Positions 17,156 through 24,914 of a stretch of DNA of 64,000 bases are shown here, piece after piece. Position 1 is the first letter of the stretch; every line of letters begins with the position of its first letter. The notes under the pieces are model-generated. The model had not been told where the DNA came from. It ran no database searches and saw only the letters and a list, made by a program, of their open reading frames with translations. The stretch comes from Gracilimonas sp965227785 (GTDB taxonomy: Bacteria > Bacteroidota > Rhodothermia > Balneolales > Balneolaceae), in assembly GCF_965227785.1 (NCBI RefSeq), contig NZ_OZ245785.1, positions 2,852,001-2,916,000 of the forward strand, written 5' to 3'. The position numbers and the translations under genes are program-made.

Positions 17156-17425
17156 TTACCTCCTTAGCAAGCGGTAGCCTACATAAAGGCCACCTGCGAT
17201 TAGTAAGGTGTTCTGGTTATCCCGAATCCACTGCGAAAGTGAAATCGGCTGCTCCTGAAGTCGCTGGCATAGTTTTTTGGCCGCAGGCTCTTCGCCTTCG
17301 CCCATTTCTATGACCTGCATATCCGGCTGCTCGTAAGAAGTATCTTCCGTGTCAGGCAATACCATAGGGGCATGGCCACCTGGAACGCCACCGTCTAAAT
17401 ACGTTGAAATTCGTCCTGCTTGCAT
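17156..17425 (-). CDS. Small acidic tail-anchored protein
   Basis: The 89 residues begin MQAGRISTYLDGG, followed by an acidic middle and a C-terminal helix (about 72-86, LLIAGGLYVGYRLL) ending Arg-Arg. It lies one base from the upstream gene and two bases from the downstream gene, within the membrane-protein block. No family is recognised. The membrane helix has the same small-residue, basic-end character as its neighbours. Confidence 0.5.
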   Translation of the reverse strand: MQAGRISTYLDGGVPGGHAPMVLPDTEDTSYEQPDMQVIEMGEGEEPAAKKLCQRLQEQPISLSQWIRDNQNTLLIAGGLYVGYRLLRR

Positions 17426-17427
17426 AC

Positions 17428-17751
17428 TTACTTCTTCAGCACTTTGAGTAGAATGATCCCACCGACTATGGCGATTCCTGCTATGCCCGCATACTTGATC
17501 AACTCTCCCGAGCCGCTGGGAGCAGGTGCGCCTTGGCCGGGATATAGCACCGGCGGTTGTCCGCCTCCAGACTTGTTTCCGCCTTTGTTGACGACCCCAT
17601 CTATGGTCACCACGGTATCGGTTGCGGTCTTAAGTAAGTCGTTGATAGAGGTTAAAGCCGAGCCAAATTTGGTTTGGGTGGGCTGGGAAACGGTAGCTGC
17701 TCGTTGGTTGAGAAGGTCAAAACTGGTATAACCGCTGGGTTGTTTGGTCAT
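17428..17751 (-). CDS. Gly/Pro-rich tail-anchored protein with N-terminal SGY motif
   Basis: The 107 residues begin MTKQPSGYTSF. A Thr/Val-rich helical part comes next, then a Gly/Pro spacer (about 57-80) and a Gly/Ile-rich membrane helix (about 84-103) ending Lys-Val-Leu-Lys-Lys. Same plan as the proteins at 1639 and 16471. Function unknown; membrane-linked virion protein inferred. Confidence 0.55.
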   Translation of the reverse strand: MTKQPSGYTSFDLLNQRAATVSQPTQTKFGSALTSINDLLKTATDTVVTIDGVVNKGGNKSGGGQPPVLYPGQGAPAPSGSGELIKYAGIAGIAIVGGIILLKVLKK

Positions 17752-17764
17752 GGGACAGGCCTGC

Positions 17765-18187
17765 TTATTTAGAAGATTTCTTTTTTCGTTTCAGCATCAA
17801 AACCGCCAAAGCAATAGCTCCGGTAAGAGCAACTCCACCCACAGCGATACCCGACTTCATGGTCGAATTGGCTGTCTGCTGCTGGGAAGCGGTAGTGGTA
17901 AGATTGGTCTGGAGCGCCTGCATCATTTCTTCGCGCTGGCCTTCCCACTGGGCTTTCTTTTGAAGGGAAGCTTCGTGCGCTTTGCAAAGCGCCTGACTTT
18001 TCTCGCGTTGACGGCGGCAGCTTTTCAGCTTGCCAAACATTTTGCCTTTACAGCTTTGGTTGGCGTACCGGCACGGGTCGGTTTCTTCCCAATTGCCCAG
18101 TCCGGGACTGATGGCCACGGCAATCACCGCATTTTCCTCTCCAATGACAGTATCCTCTAAGGGAATGATAAATCCACTTTTACTCAT
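17765..18187 (-). CDS. Cys-containing tail-anchored protein with N-terminal SGF motif
   Basis: The 140 residues start MSKSGFIIPLE. A GLG follows near residue 30, then four spaced cysteines (DPC, QSC, KSC, ALC) in a basic helical region, a Gln/Glu-rich helix, and a membrane helix near 113-132 with a strongly basic end. The cysteines could form disulfides or hold a metal ion. It is four bases upstream-coupled to the transglutaminase-like gene. No family is known to me. Confidence 0.55.
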   Translation of the reverse strand: MSKSGFIIPLEDTVIGEENAVIAVAISPGLGNWEETDPCRYANQSCKGKMFGKLKSCRRQREKSQALCKAHEASLQKKAQWEGQREEMMQALQTNLTTTASQQQTANSTMKSGIAVGGVALTGAIALAVLMLKRKKKSSK

Positions 18188-18190
18188 GGT

Positions 18191-19204
18191 CTATTTATTT
18201 AGAAGCATATACCCGCCACCAATCAGAACCAAGGTTCCAATGGCAAGACCAGCATACAGCCCCATTTTTTTGGTTTTATTTGCTGCTTGTTGTTGAGTAA
18301 TCCAAACTGGGGAAAGTTGCCCGTAGCGATTCAGTTGCTGAACCGCCGGGGCACCAAGTTCATCTATAATCTGTGCGTAGCGCTGAAGGGTGGCATTATC
18401 CTTTTGGGAAAGACTGATGACCTCGGATTGCACGCCTCGCTGCATGAGGTGATCTCGAAGGGCTCCGCGCATTTGGCGCTCACCAGAATCCTTGGCTCCA
18501 AATATGCTGGACAAGGTATTTTTTAGCGTCATCCCGGTACTGGCCATTGTTGTAGCCGTGGTGAGTAGCGTAATAGGGTCAAGCCCCAAACCTTCCGGCA
18601 TCAGGTTGGTGACGTGCCTGGATTTTTTAATGAGCCGCTCATCAAATACGTAACCTGGATATTTCAGCACAGTTGTATCGAAAGATTTCCAGCCGGTAGG
18701 TGATTGGTACACCGCGTAAATATGGTCAAAGTGACGTCCCGTTCGCGAGACAATGCGAAAGCCCGTTTGAATACCTAAGCTTTGCAGCAAGGCAGCACCT
18801 AAAATGGCATGATCATCGCAGTCACCGGCTCGCTGAGTAATGGTGACAAAGGGCGATTGAATACGCTCGACATCCCATGGGTCGCGCACGTAATTCACGT
18901 TGCGCACCATCCACTTGTATATGGCGGAGGCAATAGCGTCAATGTTTCGCAGGTCGGGTTGTCCGGTAAGCCGGTGTCGCCGGATTGTGCTTGTAATTTT
19001 GAGAGCAAGTGAGCGAATGCGCTCGTCGCCGGTATATTTAGTAACCAACCTGCTGGCTGCCGAAATTACGCCCTCCACACCGGGGTAGGCCTGGCGTCGT
19101 GTAGAAAGAGGTACTGTGGATGCTTCCAAAGAAGCATCCACAGCCCGTGCTCTGGCATGTTGCTGCTGGGTATCTGGTAATATCTGTACGTAGCCACTTT
19201 GCAT
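18191..19204 (-). CDS. Transglutaminase-like protein with C-terminal membrane anchor and SGY motif
   Basis: The ATG at 19204 is chosen over a TTG one codon earlier. The protein (337 residues) begins MQSGYVQILPD and has a papain-like transglutaminase core with a visible triad: Cys in AGDCDDHAIL, His in RHFDHIYAVY, Asp in SFDTTV. After a hydrophobic stretch near 215-235 it ends in a Gly-rich membrane helix (about 314-334). Known phage members of this fold cut or crosslink proteins or peptidoglycan. Anchoring suggests a virion maturation or entry protease/crosslinker. It shares one base with the gene before it (TGATG). Confidence 0.75.
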   Translation of the reverse strand: MQSGYVQILPDTQQQHARARAVDASLEASTVPLSTRRQAYPGVEGVISAASRLVTKYTGDERIRSLALKITSTIRRHRLTGQPDLRNIDAIASAIYKWMVRNVNYVRDPWDVERIQSPFVTITQRAGDCDDHAILGAALLQSLGIQTGFRIVSRTGRHFDHIYAVYQSPTGWKSFDTTVLKYPGYVFDERLIKKSRHVTNLMPEGLGLDPITLLTTATTMASTGMTLKNTLSSIFGAKDSGERQMRGALRDHLMQRGVQSEVISLSQKDNATLQRYAQIIDELGAPAVQQLNRYGQLSPVWITQQQAANKTKKMGLYAGLAIGTLVLIGGGYMLLNK

Positions 19205-19425
19205 CAACGTATCAACCCTTTGGTAAGCTGGCTAATCGAGTGGACGGGATTTTCCTTGATTCTTTTATGGGTTAAAGATGCCAATCCATATGTGGGAAAA
19301 TTTTCGGTAATTAAGACTCCAATAAATTGTCCATTTCGGGTCACGGTGGTAATACTTGCTTCCTCGGCTATGGAGAACAGCTGATTTCGCAGTTGGGAGA
19401 TCGTTTTAGTTTGGACTGTCCTCAT
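19204..19425 (-). CDS. Phd/YefM-like antitoxin or DNA-binding protein
   Basis: The 73 residues begin like prevent-host-death antitoxins: TISQLRNQLFSIAEEASITT, then VTRNGQFIGVLIT, the N-terminal fold that binds DNA. A short tail follows with no obvious toxin-neutralising region. No RelE/YoeB/Doc-like toxin lies next to it; its neighbours are a transglutaminase-like gene (one-base overlap) and an unknown gene (four-base overlap). It may have been co-opted as a regulator of this virion operon, or the 143-residue neighbour is an unrecognised partner. Confidence 0.6.
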   Translation of the reverse strand: MRTVQTKTISQLRNQLFSIAEEASITTVTRNGQFIGVLITENFPTYGLASLTHKRIKENPVHSISQLTKGLIR

Positions 19426-19853
19426 GAGTGGGCAATTGGATTAGTTCGCGTTATGTATAGCTTCTGCAGTTCTGCAATTACATCAACCAATAGCGCTTTT
19501 TCTTCTGGTCGAAGTGAAAAAGTACCCGACCAAATGAGTAATAGGTTGGTGGCAGCACTGGCAGAGATACCGGCATAGGTCGAAAATTGCCCTGATCCAT
19601 CCACTAAGGGATATATACTTTCTGCAATTCGTTTCGCGCCGATATCTCTTTCCAATGCCCTTCTGCCCAATTCAATAGCGATACTGATCCAGTCCTTGGC
19701 CGTCAAAGATCTGTTTTCAATGCCCTGAATGATTCCAATTTGTGATTGTATGGCCCGTACATAGGTTATATAGCGGGCCGCAGAGGGGGAGTCGATAGCC
19801 ATAAAATCCAAAGCAGCCTGTATTAATTTTTGATAGGGGAAGTGCATGCTCAT
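19422..19853 (-). CDS. Unknown helical protein (143 residues)
   Basis: Mostly alpha-helical, with a moderately hydrophobic segment near residues 90-113 (YAGISASAATNLLLIWSG) but no clear single-pass anchor. Four-base ATGA overlaps on both sides place it in the same translation unit as the coiled-coil protein and the Phd-like protein. No motif is recognised. It could be a structural protein or an unrecognised partner of the Phd-like protein. Confidence 0.5.
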   Translation of the reverse strand: MSMHFPYQKLIQAALDFMAIDSPSAARYITYVRAIQSQIGIIQGIENRSLTAKDWISIAIELGRRALERDIGAKRIAESIYPLVDGSGQFSTYAGISASAATNLLLIWSGTFSLRPEEKALLVDVIAELQKLYITRTNPIAHS

Positions 19854-20578
19854 TGATTGGGGGTAGTTGGGTTATTTGCCTGAGTTTGCTCTTTCGGCTG
19901 AGCTTCCTCTAAAAGGGGCTCTGGTTGTGATGGCCTGGAAGTTTCAGGAAAATGTTCTGTAGGTTCACCAGATGAGGTTGCTTCGTTTTCAGGTGCAGTG
20001 TTAATGGTCTCCGAAGGAGGTGTATAGGTTGCAATAGGGCCTAATCCATGCCGCTGCCCAACGATGATGCTTATTAATCCGCCAAGGGTATCAATTACCT
20101 CCGGGGTCTTTTTGACGAACTGTTCTACAAGTTGATTTCCCGGAGACTGCTGAGCATTTTGATATTCCAGGTCTTTTTTGAACTGTTCACGGTCCAGTTT
20201 TTCAATTTCTTTTTCCAATTCATGGACCTTTGACGTGTTAGCTTCTTTAAGCCCATCGAGTTTATCTCTGAATTCCTCCTTCAGCCTGGCGATCTCATTC
20301 TGGTGGGCTAACAGTAATTCGGTTTTATCTTGGGAAAGGTCTTTTCTGGCTTGAAAAAGCTCGTCGGTAATCTGTTGGATTTTGCGATTTGCATCCGTTA
20401 GTTGTCCTTCGAGCTGGAGGCAGCGCTCGTGGTAATAATTTCCAGCCATAGAAAACTTAGCCGGAATATTCATACTCGAATAAAACTCAGCCGGCGGTCG
20501 GCCGGGAGAAGCTTTTATAGCTCCGCCTATTTTATCATCAGCAAGCGTGTCGTGTATATGTTCTGAATGATCTGCCAT
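19850..20578 (-). CDS. Coiled-coil protein, scaffold-like
   Basis: About 242 residues from the ATG at 20578. A GTG at 20602 in the same frame is possible but would sit inside an inverted repeat. The N-terminus is Pro-rich; a long charged coiled coil spans about 55-150, then a short Gly/Ile-rich segment (IDTLGGLISIIVGQRHGLG) and a disordered Glu/Pro/Thr-rich tail. It is the first gene of the virion-type array downstream of the 20.6-kb gap. Coiled-coil plus disordered tail recalls scaffolding or assembly proteins; the role is inferred. Confidence 0.55.
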   Translation of the reverse strand: MADHSEHIHDTLADDKIGGAIKASPGRPPAEFYSSMNIPAKFSMAGNYYHERCLQLEGQLTDANRKIQQITDELFQARKDLSQDKTELLLAHQNEIARLKEEFRDKLDGLKEANTSKVHELEKEIEKLDREQFKKDLEYQNAQQSPGNQLVEQFVKKTPEVIDTLGGLISIIVGQRHGLGPIATYTPPSETINTAPENEATSSGEPTEHFPETSRPSQPEPLLEEAQPKEQTQANNPTTPNQ

Positions 20579-20604
20579 CTGTGTTCTGTTTGGTTCGAAC
20601 ACAG
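20579..20604 (-). promoter_or_regulatory. Inverted repeat at the head of the virion operon
   Basis: CTGTGTT (20579-20585) and AACACAG (20598-20604) form a 7-bp inverted repeat with a 12-base spacer. It lies directly before the ATG at 20578 and after a roughly 130-base gene-free stretch. The position suits an operator or translational control hairpin for the leftward structural genes. No matching copy was noticed elsewhere. Confidence 0.35.
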
Positions 20605-20690
20605 AATAGGCAGGATATAAATGGAGTTAAATGGCCCTTGGAGGAATAACTGGGGATGTGAGCAAGTAAAAATTTTCTGTAAGCACAAAA

Positions 20691-20740
20691 AATTGGAAAA
20701 AATTTATTGAGTGAATTGGAATTATTCTTTTTTACTCAAT
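20691..20740 (-). terminator. Weak terminator candidate after the small HTH gene
   Basis: A 7-bp inverted repeat (ATTGAGT at 20706-20712, ACTCAAT at 20734-20740) overlaps the end of the gene at 20732. On the minus strand it is followed by an A/T-rich stretch with six T residues. The stem is AT-rich and the loop long, so termination strength is uncertain. It would separate the early from the structural genes. Confidence 0.3.
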
Positions 20741-20974
20741 TTGTTTTTTCATGCTGAAAATGACCTGCTCAACTTGTTCTTTAGCAACTACAAAATGAGC
20801 GGGTTTTCGGGTGCGTTGATTGATAGCCATGGGACGGGGAGAAAGAAGAGGACGCACGCAATCATAAAAAAGGCTGCTTTTCATCCCCGTTTTTTCCTCT
20901 ACATATACCTGGGCTTCTTTGATGGTCATTACTTCGCGGTCAATTATTTCTTGCATGGATTTTTCAGTCTGCAT
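20732..20974 (-). CDS. Small HTH-like DNA-binding protein
   Basis: The 80 residues contain a helix-turn-helix-like N-terminal half (REVMTIKEAQVYVEEKTGM) followed by a basic stretch (LSPRPMAINQRTRKPAHFV) and a C-terminal helix. The layout resembles MerR/excisionase-type winged helices of Bacteroidota phages. It sits alone between the iteron region and the structural operon, so it may control late transcription or bind the iterons. Assignment rests on pattern and position. Confidence 0.5.
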   Translation of the reverse strand: MQTEKSMQEIIDREVMTIKEAQVYVEEKTGMKSSLFYDCVRPLLSPRPMAINQRTRKPAHFVVAKEQVEQVIFSMKKQIE

Positions 20975-21040
20975 GGAGTTTCTAATTAGTGATGGTTATG
21001 TATTGATTTTCCGGTAAAACTCATTTTATTCCAAAAAAAT

Positions 21041-21321
21041 GTTTCAAATACCTAAAAATTACACTGAGGCATATTTAAAGGCTGATTTCTATGAAACATT
21101 TCCTGAAACATGCCTGTTTCACGATGGATTGCGTTTATTTTTGGGGTAAATAATTTCAATGATTTAGAAGAAATACCCGTGAAACACAGATGAAACATTC
21201 CTGTTTCAGTAAAAAGGGTGAATGTTTCATGGTGTTTCATAAATGTTTCAGCAAAAGTTTCATAAAAAAGTGTATTAAAAGTATCATAAAGTATGTTTTT
21301 AGTATTTTGAAACATTGAAAC
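21041..21321. repeat. Iteron cluster: 13 copies of TGAAAC/GTTTCA (putative origin)
   Basis: TGAAAC or its complement occurs at 21041, 21092, 21104, 21116, 21180, 21191, 21203, 21224, 21234, 21245, 21257, 21308 and 21316. The extended consensus is about nTGAAACAt. Two sub-blocks repeat the same plan: a direct copy, then TGAAACA-N4-TGTTTCA palindromes at 21104-21122 and 21191-21209. The cluster is in an AT-rich stretch immediately downstream of the helicase gene. Known: iterons bind an initiator at origins of plasmids and phages. A regulator-binding array is the alternative. Confidence 0.7.
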
Positions 21322-21372
21322 ATAGATTTTCTTCTTTTTCGGTCTTTTCTATTCTATAGCTAAAAAAATAGC

Positions 21373-23688
21373 TCACGCCGAAGCTATTTCTTCTTTAAAC
21401 AGTTCGGTGTTTTCCGTCCAGGGCTGGCTTCCAGCAGGCTTAAATTTGTCCCAGTTAAAGGCGTTGCGAAACAGCTCGTTTTCTACCGCATTCGGGAGGT
21501 AATAGCCCCGCTGACGAATGGTATCGGTCTTTAGGTTGCTGTAACTGTCAACAATGGTCCAGTTCACCACCTTAAGTTCGCCTTCCGGAGTCAAATCGCT
21601 TAAATCCCGAAGCTTCTCATCCACGATATCACGGCGAACCATGCCATCGGTGCCTCTTTTTTCGTATTCGTAGATGTCCCAGATCGCCTTGGCCCAAATT
21701 TTGAGTGTGCCGTCCTTGGTCCAATTGAAATGATGTACGGTGACCTTCAAAGATTGGATAAGTGTACCGATGGTTTCAATAAATTCGGTAAGCGGATCTT
21801 GAGAAGAGTAACGGATGGCTGTTTTAACGACTTCATCCCGAGCAAAAAGGAAAAGATCTTCCCCGGTAACCGAGAGAAGCCGTTCCTCATTACGCTCCTT
21901 GGTGAAATTGCGGTAATAATCATCGTACATGGCTTTGTCTTTGATCTCTTCCAGCTCGTCCAGCGAACCCGATATCAGGTTCCGGTAGTCAGGATTTAGC
22001 CAGTAGGAAACCGTAACCAACGAGGCAAACTGATTAATTTGCCGGTCTTGGAGCACCACATCCTTCATTTTATCACCCAGCTCGGTTTTAACCGCATCTT
22101 TGAGCTTGAGCCGGATACGTTCCATGTCCCTTATAAAGTCTTTTCGGTTGAGCAGGTGGTAGTTTTTTAGAAAAGAAAGCATAAGCCGCTGTAGGGTAAC
22201 CCGATCATTGAGTAGCTCTTTTACGTGATCTTCTGGACCACGGGTTTTTTTGCTGTAATGAATGATTAGCGAGCGGCTAAGCAGGTGATCGGTGGCGGGC
22301 AAAAAGTTGCTGCAAAACAGAGGCATGGTACGCACTACTTTATGTTCCTTGCCCCATTTGTTGCCTTTCTTGATGTTAGTAGGTCGTGGCTTGAGTTCAA
22401 ACCAAGAGTTCCAAATCTGGTCTTCAATCTTGGCTTTTTTACCAGGAACTTGAGGAACGTGCTCATCTATCCATTGGGGGATGTGGGATTTTTGCTCCAG
22501 CGCCTCATCTACCGATCGGGCCGGTGGTGTGTTCAAACTATCCAGGTGATTTATTCCAAAGAAATCCTGAATGAGCTTAGCCATTTCTCCTTTACCCACG
22601 TTTCCTTCACCATACAGGTAGAGAAAGATGACATGCTTGTGAAGCGTGTAGATTTCGTCAAAAAAAACAAACGCAAACACGTAAGCGATGATAAATTTCC
22701 CCCAAAGTCTGAAATCTGTAATGCCTCCAATCATGCCACAAAAGTGATGCTCAACTTCCACGAGTTTTTTATAAAATTCTTGGTCATTGTACAGGCTTTC
22801 CTGAGCATTTTGGAAATAACCATCAGGATTGGCTATCCCTAAATCATAATGCGGTAAGTGAATAGCATCTTCTGGGGGCTTTAAAAACTTGTTATCGCCT
22901 ACGGGAAAAGCTCCATCTCGCTGGGCAATGAGTTTAATGTGATCAAATGGTTTCTTTGGAAAGCTTACCAGCACGTTACCGGCAAGTAAATACCGGGTTT
23001 TTTCAAAAGAAATGATCCCAAAGTGATCAAACTCACGGACAATGCGGGGTTTAAACTCGATGTTTACATGCAGCCAAAAGCTGCGCATGTCTTCGTTCTT
23101 CATGTTTTTCACCTGGAGCACGTCTTTATTCCATACGCTTTTGGAAAATTCCTCTACGCTGTGGGTTTGACCGGGCTCGAAATTGAAGGGCTTGTACATG
23201 GGAATGCCTCCCCGAAGGTACCGGAGCTGGCCAACATAGGTGCGTTCCCATTCTTTCTTTTCCGGATTCCATTTTTCGATAATGGACTCCAGTATGAGAT
23301 CAAAATCGGTTACAGGTACTTTTTCTCCACCCCGTTTACGTACCCATTGGTAGTTGTCGAAATCCCGTTCGTATTCTTTGGCTGCGTTTTCTTGAAATTT
23401 TTGGGCCAACCAGCGCTCATAGTCAACGGCCAGGTTCATTTCCGCATACTGCCGTTCAGAGTCTTCTTTTATTGCAATAAATTCAACCATATTGAATTCA
23501 TTGCCCTCGGAATCAGTACAAATTTCCGTGTCGAGGTTTAAGGTGAGAAAAGAATCGGGATTGTTTTCAGAAAATACATTCGGAATTCGTTCAATAAGTA
23601 TGGTTGTATCTGCTAAATGGGCAAATTCTTTAAACTCTTTACGCAGATACCAACGCCAAAAATCGGCGTTGAACATTGGGTTTGTCAT
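21373..23688 (-). CDS. D5/SF3-like replicative helicase
   Basis: The 771-residue protein has a P-loop YLYGEGNVGKGEMAKL near residue 360, then a Walker-B-like acidic segment (HIPQWIDEHVP) and MPLFCSNFLPATDHLLSRSL with a probable arginine finger. This order fits virus-type AAA+ (D5/primase-helicase) proteins. The ~330 residues before it are unassigned, without a recognisable primase active site. Its ATG shares a base with the upstream stop (TAATG), coupling it to the zinc-finger primase-like protein. Together they would unwind and prime the element's DNA next to the iterons. Confidence 0.7.
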   Translation of the reverse strand: MTNPMFNADFWRWYLRKEFKEFAHLADTTILIERIPNVFSENNPDSFLTLNLDTEICTDSEGNEFNMVEFIAIKEDSERQYAEMNLAVDYERWLAQKFQENAAKEYERDFDNYQWVRKRGGEKVPVTDFDLILESIIEKWNPEKKEWERTYVGQLRYLRGGIPMYKPFNFEPGQTHSVEEFSKSVWNKDVLQVKNMKNEDMRSFWLHVNIEFKPRIVREFDHFGIISFEKTRYLLAGNVLVSFPKKPFDHIKLIAQRDGAFPVGDNKFLKPPEDAIHLPHYDLGIANPDGYFQNAQESLYNDQEFYKKLVEVEHHFCGMIGGITDFRLWGKFIIAYVFAFVFFDEIYTLHKHVIFLYLYGEGNVGKGEMAKLIQDFFGINHLDSLNTPPARSVDEALEQKSHIPQWIDEHVPQVPGKKAKIEDQIWNSWFELKPRPTNIKKGNKWGKEHKVVRTMPLFCSNFLPATDHLLSRSLIIHYSKKTRGPEDHVKELLNDRVTLQRLMLSFLKNYHLLNRKDFIRDMERIRLKLKDAVKTELGDKMKDVVLQDRQINQFASLVTVSYWLNPDYRNLISGSLDELEEIKDKAMYDDYYRNFTKERNEERLLSVTGEDLFLFARDEVVKTAIRYSSQDPLTEFIETIGTLIQSLKVTVHHFNWTKDGTLKIWAKAIWDIYEYEKRGTDGMVRRDIVDEKLRDLSDLTPEGELKVVNWTIVDSYSNLKTDTIRQRGYYLPNAVENELFRNAFNWDKFKPAGSQPWTENTELFKEEIASA

Positions 23689-24452
23689 TATGTGGTCAAT
23701 TCTTTGAAATTATCTGTTGCATAAGTGATGTACACAGACCGGGTGATGTTGTCAGGTATCCCTGCAATGAGCTGTATCACATCCTTATTTGTAATTTTTT
23801 GGGTAGTCTGAGCGGAGCAATAGTCCACCCAGTCCATTTCCTGGAATTCTTTGGAATAATCTGGAATAGCGAATACTTCCAATTCAGCTTTTAAAGCCGC
23901 TTCAAAGGAGGGTTTAAGTATTTTCCAGGAAGTGTCCTGAGCAACGAATATGATTTTCTGCGCTCTTTTTCTTAAAAGTTTTGCAGCTTCAAGGCTTAGC
24001 TGGCCATCTATGAAAAGAAGTGGTGTGAATGGTGCGATGCCTTGTTTAAATGCTATATAAACTTTCCCGGTTTTGAGGATTTCGGACTTCACCGAGGAAT
24101 AACCTGGAAGTGTGTCGTCTTCTTTTTTTACAGCCTGTTGAGATTTCTTCCTACTTATATGTGATATGGTTAGGTGATATCGGTCGGCCAATAAATAAAT
24201 GACTTCAGTAAAGGTCAGCCCATCAAAAAACTCTACGAAACTTATGGCATCACCCCATGCCTGGCAGCCAAAGCATTTATATGTGCCTTTATTCTCATGC
24301 ACATAAAAAGATGGAGTCTTTTCAGAGTGAAATGGACAACACGCCTTGTAGTAACTGCCAGATTTTTTTAAAGAAATGCGTTCAGAAATGATTTCGATAA
24401 TATCATTTCTGGATGCTTCCCTCACATGGGGTATCGCTTCGTAGAATGTCAA
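23688..24452 (-). CDS. CHC2 zinc-finger primase-like protein
   Basis: The N-terminal ~95 residues match the DnaG zinc-binding domain: ligands Cys39, His42, Cys60, Cys63 in CCPFH and YKCFGC, then WGDAISFVEFF. The rest (to residue 254) has alternating strands and helices that could be a shortened TOPRIM-like fold, but no Glu/DxD catalytic set is clear. It may be a primer-template recognition subunit whose catalytic part lies elsewhere, for example in the adjoining helicase protein. Overlap of one base with that gene supports joint function. Confidence 0.8.
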   Translation of the reverse strand: MTFYEAIPHVREASRNDIIEIISERISLKKSGSYYKACCPFHSEKTPSFYVHENKGTYKCFGCQAWGDAISFVEFFDGLTFTEVIYLLADRYHLTISHISRKKSQQAVKKEDDTLPGYSSVKSEILKTGKVYIAFKQGIAPFTPLLFIDGQLSLEAAKLLRKRAQKIIFVAQDTSWKILKPSFEAALKAELEVFAIPDYSKEFQEMDWVDYCSAQTTQKITNKDVIQLIAGIPDNITRSVYITYATDNFKELTT

Positions 24453-24463
24453 TCAGGTTTGAT

Positions 24464-24652
24464 CTATTGCAAGATCACTCGGTTAAGTTTTTGTTTAGCC
24501 TCAATCAGAATAACTGCGACTTTTTTGATATCTGAGTTCTTTTTATCCCGAATCAGTATTGAAAAATCATTAAGATTCACATCGGTATCTATGAATGCAG
24601 CAAGTCCCCAAATAGTAGTTCTTAAATCTTTAGTAAGCGGCTTCCTATTCAT
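24464..24652 (-). CDS. Small unknown protein of the early operon
   Basis: The 62 residues are basic at the N-terminus (MNRKPLTKDLRTTIWGLAAF) with no membrane helix. Its start overlaps the end of the excisionase-like gene by eight bases, and it is 11 bases upstream of the primase-like gene. Coupling supports a real gene. Function unknown. Confidence 0.5.
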   Translation of the reverse strand: MNRKPLTKDLRTTIWGLAAFIDTDVNLNDFSILIRDKKNSDIKKVAVILIEAKQKLNRVILQ

Positions 24653-24914
24653 TAAGGTGCCTCTTTAGTTCCGAGACATGTATTAGGTGTTTACCATTAC
24701 AATCTCTCTTGATCTTCTTGTACCTGCCTTTTCCGGCATAATTTGAAACAGATTTAGAATTTATGTTAGCTAATAGCGCGAATTCTTTTGAATTCAGCCA
24801 TTCTTTGTTTTGTAGAAGAGTATCGTTTACCAGTGACCGTATCAGCTCCAATTGATTGGAAAGTCCATCAATTGCATTAATTATTTGTTTTTGTTTTATC
24901 TGAGTCATTTCCAT
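24645..24914 (-). CDS. Excisionase-like winged-helix DNA-binding protein
   Basis: Residues about 37-89 (NKEWLNSKEFALLANINSKS, then VSNYAGKGRYKK and HLIHVSELKRHL) form the helix-turn-helix plus wing typical of HTH_17/MerR-like excisionases and phage regulators. A helical N-terminal segment precedes it. It overlaps the preceding gene by 38 bases. It probably binds DNA in early regulation or recombination. No integrase is present in the window to pair with it. Confidence 0.65.
   Translation of the reverse strand: MEMTQIKQKQIINAIDGLSNQLELIRSLVNDTLLQNKEWLNSKEFALLANINSKSVSNYAGKGRYKKIKRDCNGKHLIHVSELKRHLNE

Noticed and set aside
21052..21315. An 87-residue reading frame on the minus strand across the iterons
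   Set aside because: It exists only because the repeat TGAAAC codes a repeating ETF/ETGMF pattern; it has no domain, and the repeats explain the composition better than a gene.
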